The notes under the pieces: generated by a model
The model's database searches: none
Told to the model about the DNA's origin: nothing
The model's input: the letters and a program-made list of their open reading frames with translations, nothing else
Made by a program: the position numbers and the translations under genes
NCBI RefSeq assembly: GCF_000189275.1
Contig: NZ_AEVT01000106.1
Coordinates: 1-64,000 of the forward strand
Reading direction: 5' to 3'
DNA length: 64,000 bases
Origin: Vibrio sinaloensis DSM 21326
GTDB lineage: Bacteria > Pseudomonadota > Gammaproteobacteria > Enterobacterales > Vibrionaceae
In this document: in pieces, positions 9,861 to 19,044 of the stretch
How positions within the stretch are numbered: the stretch's first letter is position 1
How the letters are laid out: every line of letters starts with the position of its first letter

Positions 9861-11897
9861 ATGTTACAAAAGTACAGAAATCAAAGCGTCGGTTTCCAGC
9901 TAAAGCTGGTCATTACTTTGTGTCTGCTTGTCGCGTTTTCTAGCATTGCTGCTCTGGTTTACCAAAATGCATCCGGGGTGTTATTGGACAACACGCTAAA
10001 AGAGCACCAATCAAAAGTTGAGTCGATGGCTAAAACCATTGCCGGTCAATTCAACGCCTATCTACACACAGCAGAAGTATTAGAGTCGACATTCCGCAAT
10101 GGATACCTTGCGGGCGTCTATGTCGAAAGCTATACCTTCGATTTTCAAGGGTACCAAGTTCCCAACATTACTCAATATAGCGAGAGCTTGATCAATGATA
10201 CTAAACTGGTCGATAGCTTCACTCGCGATACCGGTGCGGTCGCCACGATTTTCGCACCACTGGGTGATGACTTTATCCGTGTTGCTACTTCCCTCAAAGA
10301 CCCGCAAGGCAACCGTGCTATGGGTACGACACTGGGCCGTAACCATCCTGGCTATTCAAAGCTGGTCAGTGGCCAACCTTACTATGCGCAAATCAAACTA
10401 TATGGCGAACGTTACATCACCTACTACGCTCCTTTAAAAGACGCCAATGGTAAAGTAAACGGCATTACCTTTATAGGGCTACCTGTTGAACGCGCAACAC
10501 AAGACCTATTCGCCTCGCTAGAAACCGTCAACTGGGGTGATACCGGCTACACCATCATTTTGGATAATGAACAAAGCAACCAAGGTCACTACCTATTACA
10601 CCCAAAACATAAGGAAACGGATCCACCGATTCAAGAAGTGGCGGATTACAATGGAAACAAACCATTCCACCAATTGTTTGAACAAAAAAGCGGGCTGATT
10701 CGTTACCCATATGAGTACCAAGGTAACATCGGTGAAAAATACCTTGTGTACACGGAGGTTCCAGGCTGGAACTGGAAGCTTCTGGGCGGCACCTTCATCG
10801 CGGAAGTGACAAAAGGCAGCCAAGCTTTGCTTAAGTTGATTGCCATCATCTCTCTGGTCGTGGCCGCTGGTACATTCCTTGTGCTGACATTAGTCCTCAA
10901 TCGAACACTCAAGCCACTAACAGTACTTAATGGCTACATGAACCGTTTGGCTAAAGGAGAAGTGAGTTTAGCGATTCCAGCCACAGGTCAGGCATCGAAC
11001 AACGAGATCATTAATTTGAACAATGGTGTCGCGAACATGGCCGGCCAGTTAAATGAGCTGGTTGGTCAAATCCGCACCACCAGTGATCAAGTAGAAAGTA
11101 ACTCGTCTAGTGTCGTGAATGACGCGAATCGAAACTTAAGCCAATCTGACCGTCAGCAAGAGCAAGTTGAGCAAGTGGTTACTGCAATTGAAGAGATGGC
11201 TTCTTCAGCTCAATCTGTCGCCCAACAAGTTGAACAGATTGCCGAAAATGTTCGTTCTGCAAATACCGATAGCCAATCAGGCCTGGAAGTTGTAGAAGGT
11301 GTTTGTATCGACGTCGCTCAGTTAAATGACCAACTCGATCAATCAGCAGCAGCGATTGAGCAAGTAAACCGCGACAGTGAAAGCATTCAAACCGTCACGA
11401 AAATGATTGATGAAATCGCTGAACAAACGAATTTGCTGGCTCTGAATGCCGCCATTGAAGCCGCTCGTGCGGGTGAGCAAGGTCGTGGCTTTGCCGTCGT
11501 TGCCGACGAAGTACGTACTTTAGCACACCGTACTCAGACCTCGGTAAAGGACGTGGTTGATATCATAGAGAAACTCAAAGGTTCGACAAGTAACGCCGTA
11601 AACATGATGACGCAGAGCCAAGACAACGCCAACAAGGTACTGGACAAAGCGCAAGAAGCAGGCACCGCTCTTGAAGCCATTGCTGGCCAAGTACAATCTA
11701 TCGCGTCTCAGGCCGATGCCATAGCTGCAACATCCGAAGAGCAAGCACATGTCTCTCAAGAGATAGCAGCAAATGCTCACTCAATCAGTGAACTTAACCG
11801 CGAAAGCCGTAATACCAGCGCTCAAACCTCTGAGAGTGCGACCGAGCTTCAGCGTCAAGCGCAAGACCTGAAGCAGCAAGTGGACTTCTTCCACTAA
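9861..11897 (+). CDS. Methyl-accepting chemotaxis protein with Cache sensor
   Basis: Inner-membrane chemoreceptor of 678 residues. A first membrane helix at about 15-35 is followed by a large periplasmic Cache-type sensor (Cache_3-Cache_2-like, with GYTIILDN and WNWKLLGG near its end). A second helix lies at about 325-347. Then come a HAMP segment and a long coiled-coil signalling domain whose hairpin tip reads [19 protein letters not shown]. The ligand cannot be inferred. It would feed the CheA/CheW system encoded at the right end of this window. It stands alone with its own terminator. Confidence 0.95.
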   Translation: MLQKYRNQSVGFQLKLVITLCLLVAFSSIAALVYQNASGVLLDNTLKEHQSKVESMAKTIAGQFNAYLHTAEVLESTFRNGYLAGVYVESYTFDFQGYQVPNITQYSESLINDTKLVDSFTRDTGAVATIFAPLGDDFIRVATSLKDPQGNRAMGTTLGRNHPGYSKLVSGQPYYAQIKLYGERYITYYAPLKDANGKVNGITFIGLPVERATQDLFASLETVNWGDTGYTIILDNEQSNQGHYLLHPKHKETDPPIQEVADYNGNKPFHQLFEQKSGLIRYPYEYQGNIGEKYLVYTEVPGWNWKLLGGTFIAEVTKGSQALLKLIAIISLVVAAGTFLVLTLVLNRTLKPLTVLNGYMNRLAKGEVSLAIPATGQASNNEIINLNNGVANMAGQLNELVGQIRTTSDQVESNSSSVVNDANRNLSQSDRQQEQVEQVVTAIEEMASSAQSVAQQVEQIAENVRSANTDSQSGLEVVEGVCIDVAQLNDQLDQSAAAIEQVNRDSESIQTVTKMIDEIAEQTNLLALNAAIEAARAGEQGRGFAVVADEVRTLAHRTQTSVKDVVDIIEKLKGSTSNAVNMMTQSQDNANKVLDKAQEAGTALEAIAGQVQSIASQADAIAATSEEQAHVSQEIAANAHSISELNRESRNTSAQTSESATELQRQAQDLKQQVDFFH

Positions 11898-11905
11898 TGC
11901 CAGCC

Positions 11906-11933
11906 AAAAGAGCCGACTTGTTCGGCTCTTTTT
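11906..11933 (+). terminator. Rho-independent terminator of chemoreceptor gene
   Basis: Perfect 11-bp stem AAAAGAGCCGA/TCGGCTCTTTT with loop CTTGT, continuing into T residues. Confidence 0.9.
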
Positions 11934-11998
11934 GTTTCACTAGCAGGGTACCTTTTTGATAGAATCGGCCGCCTTACTTTATGTCCTTCGAGATCGTC

Positions 11999-12820
11999 AT
12001 GAACTATCAGTGCCCTCTTTGTCATCAGCCACTCACTCTGTCAAATAGAACGTTCAAGTGTGACAATAACCACCAGTTTGACTTAGCCAAAGAAGGCTAT
12101 GTGAACTTGATGCCGGCACATCACAAACGCTCAAAAGATCCCGGTGATAATAAAGAGATGATGCAGGCTCGCCGTCGCTTTCTTGAAGCCGACCATTATG
12201 ATCCTATGCGTCAAGAAGTTGCCCGTTTAGCCGCGCAGTATTGTCAAGGCAGTCAGCACGCTTTACTCGATATCGGATGCGGAGAAGGCTACTACACTGA
12301 TCATATACAAAAAGTCTTGTCCAAGCAGGATAGTCGCACTCGAGTTTATGGGCTGGATATTTCCAAAGTCGCGATTCGTTATGCGGCAAAACGCTATCCA
12401 GACAGCGCCTTTAGTGTCGCTTCAAGCCATCGTTTACCTTTTGATGATGCCAGCCTTGATGCCATCGTCAGAATATACGCACCGTGTAAAGCGCAAGAGC
12501 TTGCTCGTGTCGTCAAAACTGGTGGCGTAGTCATTACTGTGACCCCAGCAGGTCGCCACCTTTATCAGTTGCGTGAACGTATTTACCAGGACGTGCGCTT
12601 GCATAGCGAAGAGACGGAAGTTCTCGAAGGTTTTACTCTTGAACAACAACATAAACTAAACTACGTGATGGATTTAAGTAACGGGCTTGGTTTTGACTTA
12701 TTGCAAATGACACCATTCGCGTGGAAAGCGAGCGAAGAGCTACGCAATGAACTGACTTCAACTACACTCTTTCAATGTGAGGCAGACTTTATGATTCGAA
12801 TCTATCGTCGAAACCATTAA
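11999..12820 (+). CDS. rlmA: 23S rRNA (guanine-745-N1)-methyltransferase
   Basis: SAM-dependent rRNA methyltransferase that acts on G745 of 23S rRNA. 273 residues. An N-terminal zinc finger (CPLC...C...H) is followed by the conserved KEGYVNLMPAHHKRSKDPGD block and the SAM-binding loop LDIGCGEGYY. I chose ATG 11999 (MNYQCPLCHQPL) because family members begin right at the zinc finger; an upstream in-frame ATG at 11981 adds six residues. E. coli RlmA is of similar length. It is monocistronic, with a terminator-like hairpin before the next gene. Confidence 0.94.
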   Translation: MNYQCPLCHQPLTLSNRTFKCDNNHQFDLAKEGYVNLMPAHHKRSKDPGDNKEMMQARRRFLEADHYDPMRQEVARLAAQYCQGSQHALLDIGCGEGYYTDHIQKVLSKQDSRTRVYGLDISKVAIRYAAKRYPDSAFSVASSHRLPFDDASLDAIVRIYAPCKAQELARVVKTGGVVITVTPAGRHLYQLRERIYQDVRLHSEETEVLEGFTLEQQHKLNYVMDLSNGLGFDLLQMTPFAWKASEELRNELTSTTLFQCEADFMIRIYRRNH

Positions 12821-12824
12821 GAGC

Positions 12825-12843
12825 ATAGAGAATCATTCTCATT
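12825..12843 (+). promoter_or_regulatory. Fur box upstream of chaN-like gene
   Basis: The 6-1-6 palindrome GAGAATCATTCTC at 12828-12840 agrees with the Fur 7-1-7 consensus at 12 of 14 positions over 12827-12841. It lies just upstream of a -35/-10 pair, TTGAAA (12848-12853) and TAGTAT (12871-12876), which have a 17-base spacer. Iron repression of the next gene is inferred. Confidence 0.75.
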
Positions 12844-12847
12844 AACA

Positions 12848-12876
12848 TTGAAAGTTAAACGGGCCTCCAGTAGTAT
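12848..12876 (+). promoter_or_regulatory. Candidate promoter of chaN-like gene
   Basis: TTGAAA, 17 bases, TAGTAT. The predicted transcription start near 12883 falls inside the loop of the 12863-12898 inverted repeat. Confidence 0.6.
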
Positions 12877-12904
12877 GCACTCACTATTTTTCGGAGGCTT
12901 TTTT
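12863..12904 (+). terminator. Terminator-like hairpin overlapping chaN ribosome site
   Basis: GCCTCC (12863-12868) pairs with GGAGGC (12893-12898), which is followed by six T. The right arm is also the Shine-Dalgarno sequence of the gene starting at 12906. It probably ends rlmA transcription. Transcripts from the Fur-controlled promoter start inside the loop and would leave the ribosome site free. Confidence 0.6.
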
Positions 12905-12905
12905 A

Positions 12906-13835
12906 ATGCGTAATATCTTCGCGACTTCTCTCATCGCTTTTTTCCTCACAGCCTGTTCTACAACATCCAATCAAGCACCAAACACTTTCTATGACTACCA
13001 GCTGTTTTCTGCTAGTGGCCAATTAATCGATGTCGAAAAACTTCCGGCATCCATTACTGATGCCGATGTTATTTTAGTCGGTGAATGGCACACTCATACT
13101 GGCGTGCATCGATTTCAAACCGATTTACTCGAGCAATTAATTGACGACAACCACGATGTGGCTTTATCTATGGAGCAATTCTCACGTGATAAACAAAACG
13201 TGGTTGATGAATATCTAGCTGGCACTATCGGTGAACAAGTATTGATGAAAAACGGCAATGCTTGGCCAAATTACGAAAGCGATTACCGACCACTGATTGA
13301 ACTCGCCAAGTCTCGCGATATCGACGTTATTGCTGCCAACGCCCCTAAGCCGATCGTCCGTTGTATCGGTCGTCAAGGTGTCGATTACTTAAACAAACTC
13401 ACTGACAAAGAACGTCGTTTCCTCGCATCAGAGATTGATACGGCTGCCAGCCCATACAAAGAGAAGTTTATGGCGTCTATGCACCATGGAAAGCCTGAGC
13501 AGACGGAAAAGCAGTTTGCCGCGCAAGTGACCTGGGATGAAACCATGGCGGAAAGCATTGTTAACTATTTAGCCCAAAACCCTAGTAGCCAAGTGATGCA
13601 CATCGCAGGAAAATTTCACACCGAACAAGGTTTAGGCACAAAAGCGTCGATTCTTAAGCGTAACCCTAACCTCAAGGTTGTGGTTGTTACGCCTGTCGCT
13701 GAGCTCGATAACGGATTTGGCGACGACTACCGCCTTAAGGTGCTCGCACCACCTGTACGTTACGTGCAAATGGAAAATAGAATGGCGGCATACAAAAACC
13801 TCAAAGGTCGCAACGATAACCTAGTTTGTCGCTAA
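12906..13835 (+). CDS. ChaN family lipoprotein, probable haem/iron acquisition
   Basis: Lipoprotein of 309 residues with a signal peptide ending in LTAC near residue 17. The body matches the ChaN/DUF399 fold, with motifs VGEWHTHTGVHRFQ, MEQFSRD and the C-terminal MHIAGKFHTEQGLG. ChaN-like proteins bind haem in some bacteria and are linked to iron-regulated uptake. The Fur box just upstream supports an iron role here. It is preceded by a strong ribosome site (GGAGG) and followed by a weak hairpin at 13858-13888. Confidence 0.88.
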   Translation: MRNIFATSLIAFFLTACSTTSNQAPNTFYDYQLFSASGQLIDVEKLPASITDADVILVGEWHTHTGVHRFQTDLLEQLIDDNHDVALSMEQFSRDKQNVVDEYLAGTIGEQVLMKNGNAWPNYESDYRPLIELAKSRDIDVIAANAPKPIVRCIGRQGVDYLNKLTDKERRFLASEIDTAASPYKEKFMASMHHGKPEQTEKQFAAQVTWDETMAESIVNYLAQNPSSQVMHIAGKFHTEQGLGTKASILKRNPNLKVVVVTPVAELDNGFGDDYRLKVLAPPVRYVQMENRMAAYKNLKGRNDNLVCR

Positions 13836-13857
13836 GCCAGCGCCTCCTGCTCTCTTT

Positions 13858-13888
13858 AGCCTGATTGGATACTCTGTTCAGTCAGGCT
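13858..13888 (+). terminator. Weak hairpin after chaN-like gene
   Basis: AGCCTGA pairs with TCAGGCT across a 17-base loop. There is no clean T run, so this is a possible terminator only. Confidence 0.35.
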
Positions 13889-14015
13889 CTTCATCCAACT
13901 TTTCTTTTAGGCATACTTTGTGCTTGTGTGAATTTCATACAAATCTTGCATTATTTGCACAAGTTTTTCACCCCGTGGTCGATATATTGTCTGAGGACAG
14001 TATAAGGAGTTAAGT

Positions 14016-14369
14016 ATGACCCCAGTAGGAATGGAGCCAGCTAAGCTAGCCCCCACTCAACAGGTTAAGCCTCAAACCAGCCCTGCCGATAGCTCGCAGG
14101 CCTCCGCACCATTGAAAGTAGAGCAGAACAAGGTGACTCTTTCTGAAGAAGGGAAGGCCCTGCTGGCGGCGCTGCAAGAAATAGAGAAAGACTCAAAAGC
14201 GATCGAAAAGGATAAAACCGTTGGTGACAAAGTCGAGTCTTTTGCGCACGGTGCACTAGGCATGGACCACCCGGACAAAATTAAGGAAGAGGAAGATGGC
14301 TCATACTCAGCAGGGCAATATCTTTCCGCTGCGGCAACCGTAGGCGGCATATTGCTTGCGTTGATTTAG
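14016..14369 (+). CDS. Small hypothetical protein with hydrophobic C-terminus
   Basis: Unrecognised protein of 117 residues. A Pro/Gln/Ser/Ala-rich, probably disordered N-terminal third leads to a charged helical middle (LLAALQEIEKDSKAIEKDKT) and a C-terminal stretch rich in Ala, Gly and Leu ending VGGILLALI. There is no signal peptide. The start is well supported by TAAGGAG seven bases upstream, and a TATATT -10-like box lies about 35 bases upstream. The coding strand and codon use look genuine. It may be a tail-anchored membrane protein, but that is inference. Confidence 0.75.
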   Translation: MTPVGMEPAKLAPTQQVKPQTSPADSSQASAPLKVEQNKVTLSEEGKALLAALQEIEKDSKAIEKDKTVGDKVESFAHGALGMDHPDKIKEEEDGSYSAGQYLSAAATVGGILLALI

Positions 14370-14403
14370 CCAACCGCTCCTCTTCATTAAACTTCTTACT
14401 CTT

Positions 14404-14429
14404 GTCGACAAGCAATCAGGTTTGTCGAC
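14404..14429. repeat. Inverted repeat upstream of BCCT transporter gene
   Basis: GTCGACAA (14404-14411) and TTGTCGAC (14422-14429) form a perfect 8-bp stem with a 10-base loop and no T run. It is about 50 bases before the transporter start, so it could be an operator or a weak terminator. Confidence 0.4.
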
Positions 14430-14479
14430 GTTAGGCTGCCCACGTCATAATCCACTTCATTTTGTTTGTGGAATCGCCT

Positions 14480-16369
14480 GTGAAAAACGCCTTTGCGCTG
14501 ATTGATAAGCCGACCTTTTTTGGTGCTATCGGTCTTCTCCTAACCATTATTATTCCTTTGATTTTGTTTCCCCAACAAGGGGCAGACTGGATTGCCATTG
14601 CCAAGAGCTTTATGACCGACAAGCTCGGCTTTCTTTACCTTGCTCTGGGGATCAGTGCGTTCTTCTTTATGATTTACGTCATCTTCAGCGATATGGGGCA
14701 GATCAAACTTGGCGACCCAGATGAAAAACCTGAGTTTGCCACCTCATCTTGGGCTGCAATGCTGTTCTGCGGGGGAATCGGTGCCAGCATTCTTTACTGG
14801 GGTTGTATCGAATGGGCTTACTACTATCAAAATCCTCCTTTTCAATTAGAACCAGGCAGTGAAGAAGCCGTGCGTTGGGCAGCCACCTACGGTATTTTCC
14901 ACTGGGGCCCGATCGCTTGGTCTATTTACCTGATCCCTGCGCTACCTATCGCCTACTTTTTCTATGTACGTAAACAGCCAGTATTGAAAGTGTCCAGTGC
15001 TCTTATGCCTGTGATTGGCGAAGAACGCACAAAAGGCGGCCTCGGCAAACTAGTAGACGTTTTGTTTATCTTTGGCTTACTGGGCGGAGCCGCAACCACG
15101 CTTGGCTTAGCAGCGCCTTTAATTGGCGAGGGCTTGAGTTTCTTATTTGGCATTGAACAGTCTACCTTAAGCCAAGTCGCCATTTTATTAGTCTGTACCG
15201 CGATATTTGCTTACTCCTCTTATGCGGGCATGGAGAAAGGCATTAAGATCCTAAGTAATATCAACTTTTGGGGGGCGATGGGCTTACTCGCCTTTGTTCT
15301 TGCGGTCGGTCCTACCATATTCATGCTAGAAACCGGACTAGATTCGATTGGTCGTATGCTGTCGAACTTCTTTCTCATGGCCACTTGGGCAGAACCGTTT
15401 GGCGGTTACGGACCATTTGATGATACCCACTTTCCACAAGACTGGACCATTTTCTACTGGGCTTGGTGGTTGGTTTTCGCACCAAGTATGGGGCTGTTTG
15501 TTGCTCGGATTTCACGTGGCCGTACTATCAAGCAGATGGTGTCGGGCTCTATCTTTTTTGGCTCTTTGGGTTGCTTCCTTTTCTTTATGGTTTTGGGTAA
15601 CTACGGCCTATCACTTCAGTTATCTGGCGAACTCGATGTGGTCGCTATCCTCAATTCTGAAGGCGCGACAAAAGCCATTTTCTCGATGTTAGACGCCCTT
15701 CCGTTGGGCACATTAGTCATCGCTGTATTTACCTTGCTGTGCGTCATTTTCACGGCAACCACATTTGATTCGATCTCCTATATTCTCGCCTCTGTGGTGC
15801 AGAATAATGTCAGCGAAGAGCCGATGAGATGGAACCGCATGTTCTGGGCTTTCACCTTATCATTCATGCCAACCGTACTGATGTTTTTAGGTGGCTTGAG
15901 CACCTTGCAGACCGCTGCTATTGTCGGCGGATTGCCGCTACTTGGTATTTCAGTCATGCTGATGATCTCAGCCGTTCGCGCGACCTCTTTAGACCTACGT
16001 CACCAAGAAGACTATGTTGAACCCACCATCAATATCGAAGAACTACCCGATATGGATCCTTGGTCTTCAGAAGGTATGGCATTGGCCAAGTTTGAGCGCA
16101 GCCGAGACGCAGCCCAAGAAGCCGCGGAACAAGAACGCGCAGCGTTGGGTAATGTATTAAACGTAAAAAAACGGATACGCGCTTTTGCTCTTGAGCACAG
16201 CGGTGACGAAGCATTTTCAGACCACCATATTCCAACTGCGCTACACGACGAGTTGAACGTGGCTTTGGAGGCGGTAGCTAAAGCTCAAGAAGCGAAAGAA
16301 GCCGCGTCAGAACTTGCTCAGCAGGCCAGGTTTGAATTTAACCAAGCGGTTCTCAATGCGGCTAGTTAA
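14480..16369 (+). CDS. BCCT family betaine/choline/carnitine transporter
   Basis: Inner-membrane secondary transporter of the betaine-choline-carnitine family, likely importing a quaternary-ammonium osmolyte. It has about twelve membrane helices over residues 20-515, with the family signatures GGIGASILYWGCIEW and WAWWLVFAPSMGLFVARIS. After the last helix come about 110 hydrophilic, Ala/Glu-rich residues that look helical or coiled-coil, longer than needed for transport and perhaps regulatory. I chose GTG 14480 (GGA upstream); the TTG at 14462 has no ribosome site. The exact substrate cannot be told. It is monocistronic with a clear terminator. Confidence 0.92.
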   Translation: MKNAFALIDKPTFFGAIGLLLTIIIPLILFPQQGADWIAIAKSFMTDKLGFLYLALGISAFFFMIYVIFSDMGQIKLGDPDEKPEFATSSWAAMLFCGGIGASILYWGCIEWAYYYQNPPFQLEPGSEEAVRWAATYGIFHWGPIAWSIYLIPALPIAYFFYVRKQPVLKVSSALMPVIGEERTKGGLGKLVDVLFIFGLLGGAATTLGLAAPLIGEGLSFLFGIEQSTLSQVAILLVCTAIFAYSSYAGMEKGIKILSNINFWGAMGLLAFVLAVGPTIFMLETGLDSIGRMLSNFFLMATWAEPFGGYGPFDDTHFPQDWTIFYWAWWLVFAPSMGLFVARISRGRTIKQMVSGSIFFGSLGCFLFFMVLGNYGLSLQLSGELDVVAILNSEGATKAIFSMLDALPLGTLVIAVFTLLCVIFTATTFDSISYILASVVQNNVSEEPMRWNRMFWAFTLSFMPTVLMFLGGLSTLQTAAIVGGLPLLGISVMLMISAVRATSLDLRHQEDYVEPTINIEELPDMDPWSSEGMALAKFERSRDAAQEAAEQERAALGNVLNVKKRIRAFALEHSGDEAFSDHHIPTALHDELNVALEAVAKAQEAKEAASELAQQARFEFNQAVLNAAS

Positions 16370-16407
16370 TATGCTCTAACTTTTGCTCCCTTCTCCTTCC
16401 TTAAGTC

Positions 16408-16435
16408 AAAGCTCACACTCCCGTGAGCTTTTTTT
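16408..16435 (+). terminator. Rho-independent terminator of BCCT gene
   Basis: Perfect 9-bp stem AAAGCTCAC/GTGAGCTTT with loop ACTCCC, followed by a T run. Confidence 0.9.
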
Positions 16436-16502
16436 GTGTCGCGCCAGTGCAAATTGGAATAATTACTTTATTTTATATTTATGAAATAAATACGAAACAC
16501 GT

Positions 16503-16520
16503 TTGACATAAATCGGTGTT
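16503..16520 (+). promoter_or_regulatory. Possible degenerate Pho box upstream of alkaline phosphatase
   Basis: TTGACAT-AAAT-CGGTGTT resembles two CTGTCAT half-sites with the usual 4-base AT-rich spacer, matching five and four of seven bases. It lies about 36-53 bases before the start codon. The call is weak because TTGACA also looks like a simple -35 element. Confidence 0.3.
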
Positions 16521-16555
16521 CTAATTTGCTCGCTTTTATAAATAAGGACTAATCG

Positions 16556-18133
16556 ATGAAGCCGTTAATCAAACCCATTATTGCCGCAGTGGCAACGTCA
16601 GCACTATCATTCAACGCACTCTCTGCTGAAATCAAAAACGTCATTTTAATGATTGGTGATGGCATGGGGCCACAGCAAGTTGGCCTGCTCGAAACCTATG
16701 CGAATCAAGCGCCTAACTCGATCTACAAAGGCAATACCACCGCACTTTACAAATTGGCGCAAGAAGGGGTTATCGGCTCTTCATTAACTCATCCAGAAGA
16801 CGCAATCGTTGTTGATTCTGCGTGTTCAGCAACCATGTTAGCCACTGGAATGTATACCGCTTCCGAAGTGATTGGAATTGACTCTCAAGGAAACCATGTC
16901 GAAACCGTTCTTGAGAAAGCGAAAAAAGCGGGTAAGGCAACAGGCTTAGTTTCAGATACACGGCTCACTCACGCAACCCCAGCCGCTTTTGCTGCACATC
17001 AACCCCATCGTTCATTAGAAAATGATATCGCCTCTGATATGCTAGCGACTGGTGTCGATGTCATGTTATCGGGTGGCTTACGCCATTGGATTCCAAAATC
17101 GACCAATGACAAAGGCGCAACATACCAACAATTACAAGCTCTCACTCAAGGTGATGTTTACCTTAAATCAAAACGTAAAGACGAGCGTAATTTGCTCACT
17201 GAAGCAGAGCAAAGCGGTTACAACTTAGCATTCAACCGAACCATGTTAGACAAAGCGAATGGTAACAAACTACTTGGCTTGTTCGCTTACTCTGGGATGG
17301 ATGATGGCATTGCTTACAGCAACAAAAAAACCGATCAAGCACGAACTCAGCCAAGTCTAAAAGAAATGACGGACAAGGCGCTCAGCATCTTAGCCAAAGA
17401 TAAAGATGGTTTCTTCTTGATGGTCGAAGGAGGCCAAATTGATTGGGCCGGCCACAGCAATGATGCAGGTACCATGCTGCATGAGATGATTAAATTTGAT
17501 GAGGCGGTTGCTTCTGTTTACGAATGGGCGAAAGGACGTGACGACACGCTAGTGATCGTAACGGCGGACCACGAAACCGGTTCATTTGGCTTTAGCTACT
17601 CGTCAAGTAACTTGCCTGAAGCACAAAAACGCTCTGGTGAGGCCTTCTCTAAACGCGACTATGCACCCAACTTCAACTTTGGCTCATTTGATATCTTAGA
17701 CGGCTTGTACAACCAAAAGCAGAGCTACTACGGTATGATCAGCCAGTTCCAAAAGCTGGACAAATCACAGCAAACGCCGCAAAAGTTGGCTGATATCGTT
17801 AACCAAAACAGTGCGTTTCCAATTACCGCAGAGCAAGCGGAAAGAGTACTGGCGAGTAAGCCAAACCCATACCGTCTAGCACAGCATAAGTACCTAGCCC
17901 AAGAGCAAGTGCCCGCAATTAATGACTTTGATGCCTTTTTCCCATACAACGACCGTGGAAACTTGTTAGCGCGCGAGCAAGCCACTGGGCAAAACATTGT
18001 TTGGGGCACAGGCACCCACACTCATACCCCAGTGAATGTGTTTGCTTGGGGGCCAGCAGAGAAGGTTATTCCTGTGTCAAAAATCATGCACCACTCTGAA
18101 CTTGGTGAGTACATCAAGCAGCAAGTGAACTAA
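16556..18133 (+). CDS. Alkaline phosphatase, periplasmic
   Basis: Secreted metal-dependent phosphomonoesterase of 525 residues. The signal peptide is about residues 1-23 (cut after ALSA). Metal ligand Asp35 is in MIGDGMG and nucleophile Ser88 is in VVDSACSATM. The metal-binding segments VEGGQIDWAGHSND, VTADHETGSF and a late GTHTHTPV complete the active site. It is longer than E. coli PhoA and resembles marine Vibrio alkaline phosphatases that carry extra insert loops. AAGG lies before the ATG. It is monocistronic with its own terminator. Phosphate control is plausible but only weakly shown. Confidence 0.95.
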   Translation: MKPLIKPIIAAVATSALSFNALSAEIKNVILMIGDGMGPQQVGLLETYANQAPNSIYKGNTTALYKLAQEGVIGSSLTHPEDAIVVDSACSATMLATGMYTASEVIGIDSQGNHVETVLEKAKKAGKATGLVSDTRLTHATPAAFAAHQPHRSLENDIASDMLATGVDVMLSGGLRHWIPKSTNDKGATYQQLQALTQGDVYLKSKRKDERNLLTEAEQSGYNLAFNRTMLDKANGNKLLGLFAYSGMDDGIAYSNKKTDQARTQPSLKEMTDKALSILAKDKDGFFLMVEGGQIDWAGHSNDAGTMLHEMIKFDEAVASVYEWAKGRDDTLVIVTADHETGSFGFSYSSSNLPEAQKRSGEAFSKRDYAPNFNFGSFDILDGLYNQKQSYYGMISQFQKLDKSQQTPQKLADIVNQNSAFPITAEQAERVLASKPNPYRLAQHKYLAQEQVPAINDFDAFFPYNDRGNLLAREQATGQNIVWGTGTHTHTPVNVFAWGPAEKVIPVSKIMHHSELGEYIKQQVN

Positions 18134-18158
18134 CAAGCTCTGCTATCAATGACTGCTC

Positions 18159-18181
18159 AAGCGCCTCTCGGGGCGCTTTTT
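18159..18181 (+). terminator. Rho-independent terminator of alkaline phosphatase gene
   Basis: Perfect stem AAGCGCC/GGCGCTT (18159-18165/18172-18178) followed by TTT. Confidence 0.88.
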
Positions 18182-18257
18182 GCTTCCACGGAGAAAGCAT
18201 TGACTCAGACGCCATGAGACGTTAAAACTGAGCGCTGTAACAACTCAGGCAACGAAA

Positions 18258-18548
18258 ATGTGTGAAATATTCTCTCAACAACCTCAAGAAAATTATCAAA
18301 CCATCGCTCGCTCGATCCGAATAGATGGCCACGCCACCAGCATTAAACTGGAAGCCAGCTTCTGGCAAATACTTGAAGAAATTGCAGCAAAACAACAGAT
18401 GACGTTACCTCGCTTTATCAGTTCGATTCATAACGAAGCACTGCAGCACAATGGAGAAATCAGTAATTTTACCTCTCTCCTCCGTTGCGCTTGTCTGATT
18501 TATCTTCGTCAACCTATTGGTGAGCAGGTCACCATAGAACATTACTAA
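18258..18548 (+). CDS. Ribbon-helix-helix domain protein
   Basis: Small protein of 96 residues with the RHH_4 pattern: IARSIRIDGHATSIKLEASF supplies the beta strand, followed by two helices through FISSIHNEAL. Members are predicted DNA-binding proteins, although some databases call them sulfotransferases by error. No antitoxin-toxin partner is seen: the downstream glyoxalase-like gene is about 95 bases away. Function here is unknown. Confidence 0.78.
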   Translation: MCEIFSQQPQENYQTIARSIRIDGHATSIKLEASFWQILEEIAAKQQMTLPRFISSIHNEALQHNGEISNFTSLLRCACLIYLRQPIGEQVTIEHY

Positions 18549-18642
18549 ACACTGCCAGCGAATATTTAACTGTCGTACTCCAGTACTACCCCAAAGCTCT
18601 ACTCTGCCTCTATGCTACTTTCACCAAAAGTAAGAGGCAGTT

Positions 18643-19038
18643 ATGACAAAACTTATTCACTCGATGGTCAGAGTTCGCGATCTCGCCGAATCCATCGTAT
18701 TTTACCGCCAGGCACTTGGACTGGAGATCAAAGATCAGTTCGTCTTTGACGGCTTTAGCTTAACTTACTTAGCGAATGCCGAGACAGGGTTCGAATTAGA
18801 ACTCACTCACAATCACAGCCAAGAAGTGCCTTATCAGCACGGGAATGGTTATGGCCATCTAGCTGTCAGCGTCGAAGACATAGAGCAAGCCCACCAGCGA
18901 ATTACCTCACTAGGTATCGAAGCGTCAGACGTAAAAGCGCTCGACCACAACGGAGCGCACCTTGCGACCTTTTTCTTTATCACTGACCCAGATGGCTACA
19001 AAATTGAATTTTTGCAACGCCAAGGTCGTTATTTATAA
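18643..19038 (+). CDS. Glyoxalase I-like VOC protein (lactoylglutathione lyase)
   Basis: Vicinal-oxygen-chelate fold enzyme of 131 residues. All four expected metal ligands can be placed: His in IHSMVRVRDL, Glu in GFELELTHN, His in YGHLAVSVED and Glu in GYKIEFLQR. This fits glyoxalase I, which isomerises the methylglyoxal-glutathione adduct. AGAGG lies before the ATG. It is followed after six bases by a monooxygenase-type gene, so the pair forms a short operon that may handle reactive carbonyls or quinones (inference). Confidence 0.88.
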   Translation: MTKLIHSMVRVRDLAESIVFYRQALGLEIKDQFVFDGFSLTYLANAETGFELELTHNHSQEVPYQHGNGYGHLAVSVEDIEQAHQRITSLGIEASDVKALDHNGAHLATFFFITDPDGYKIEFLQRQGRYL

Positions 19039-19044
19039 GGGTGA

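Noticed and set aside
18258-19038. Toxin-antitoxin pair of the ribbon-helix-helix gene and its neighbour
   Set aside because: The downstream gene is a glyoxalase-type enzyme 95 bases away with its own ribosome site, not a toxin.
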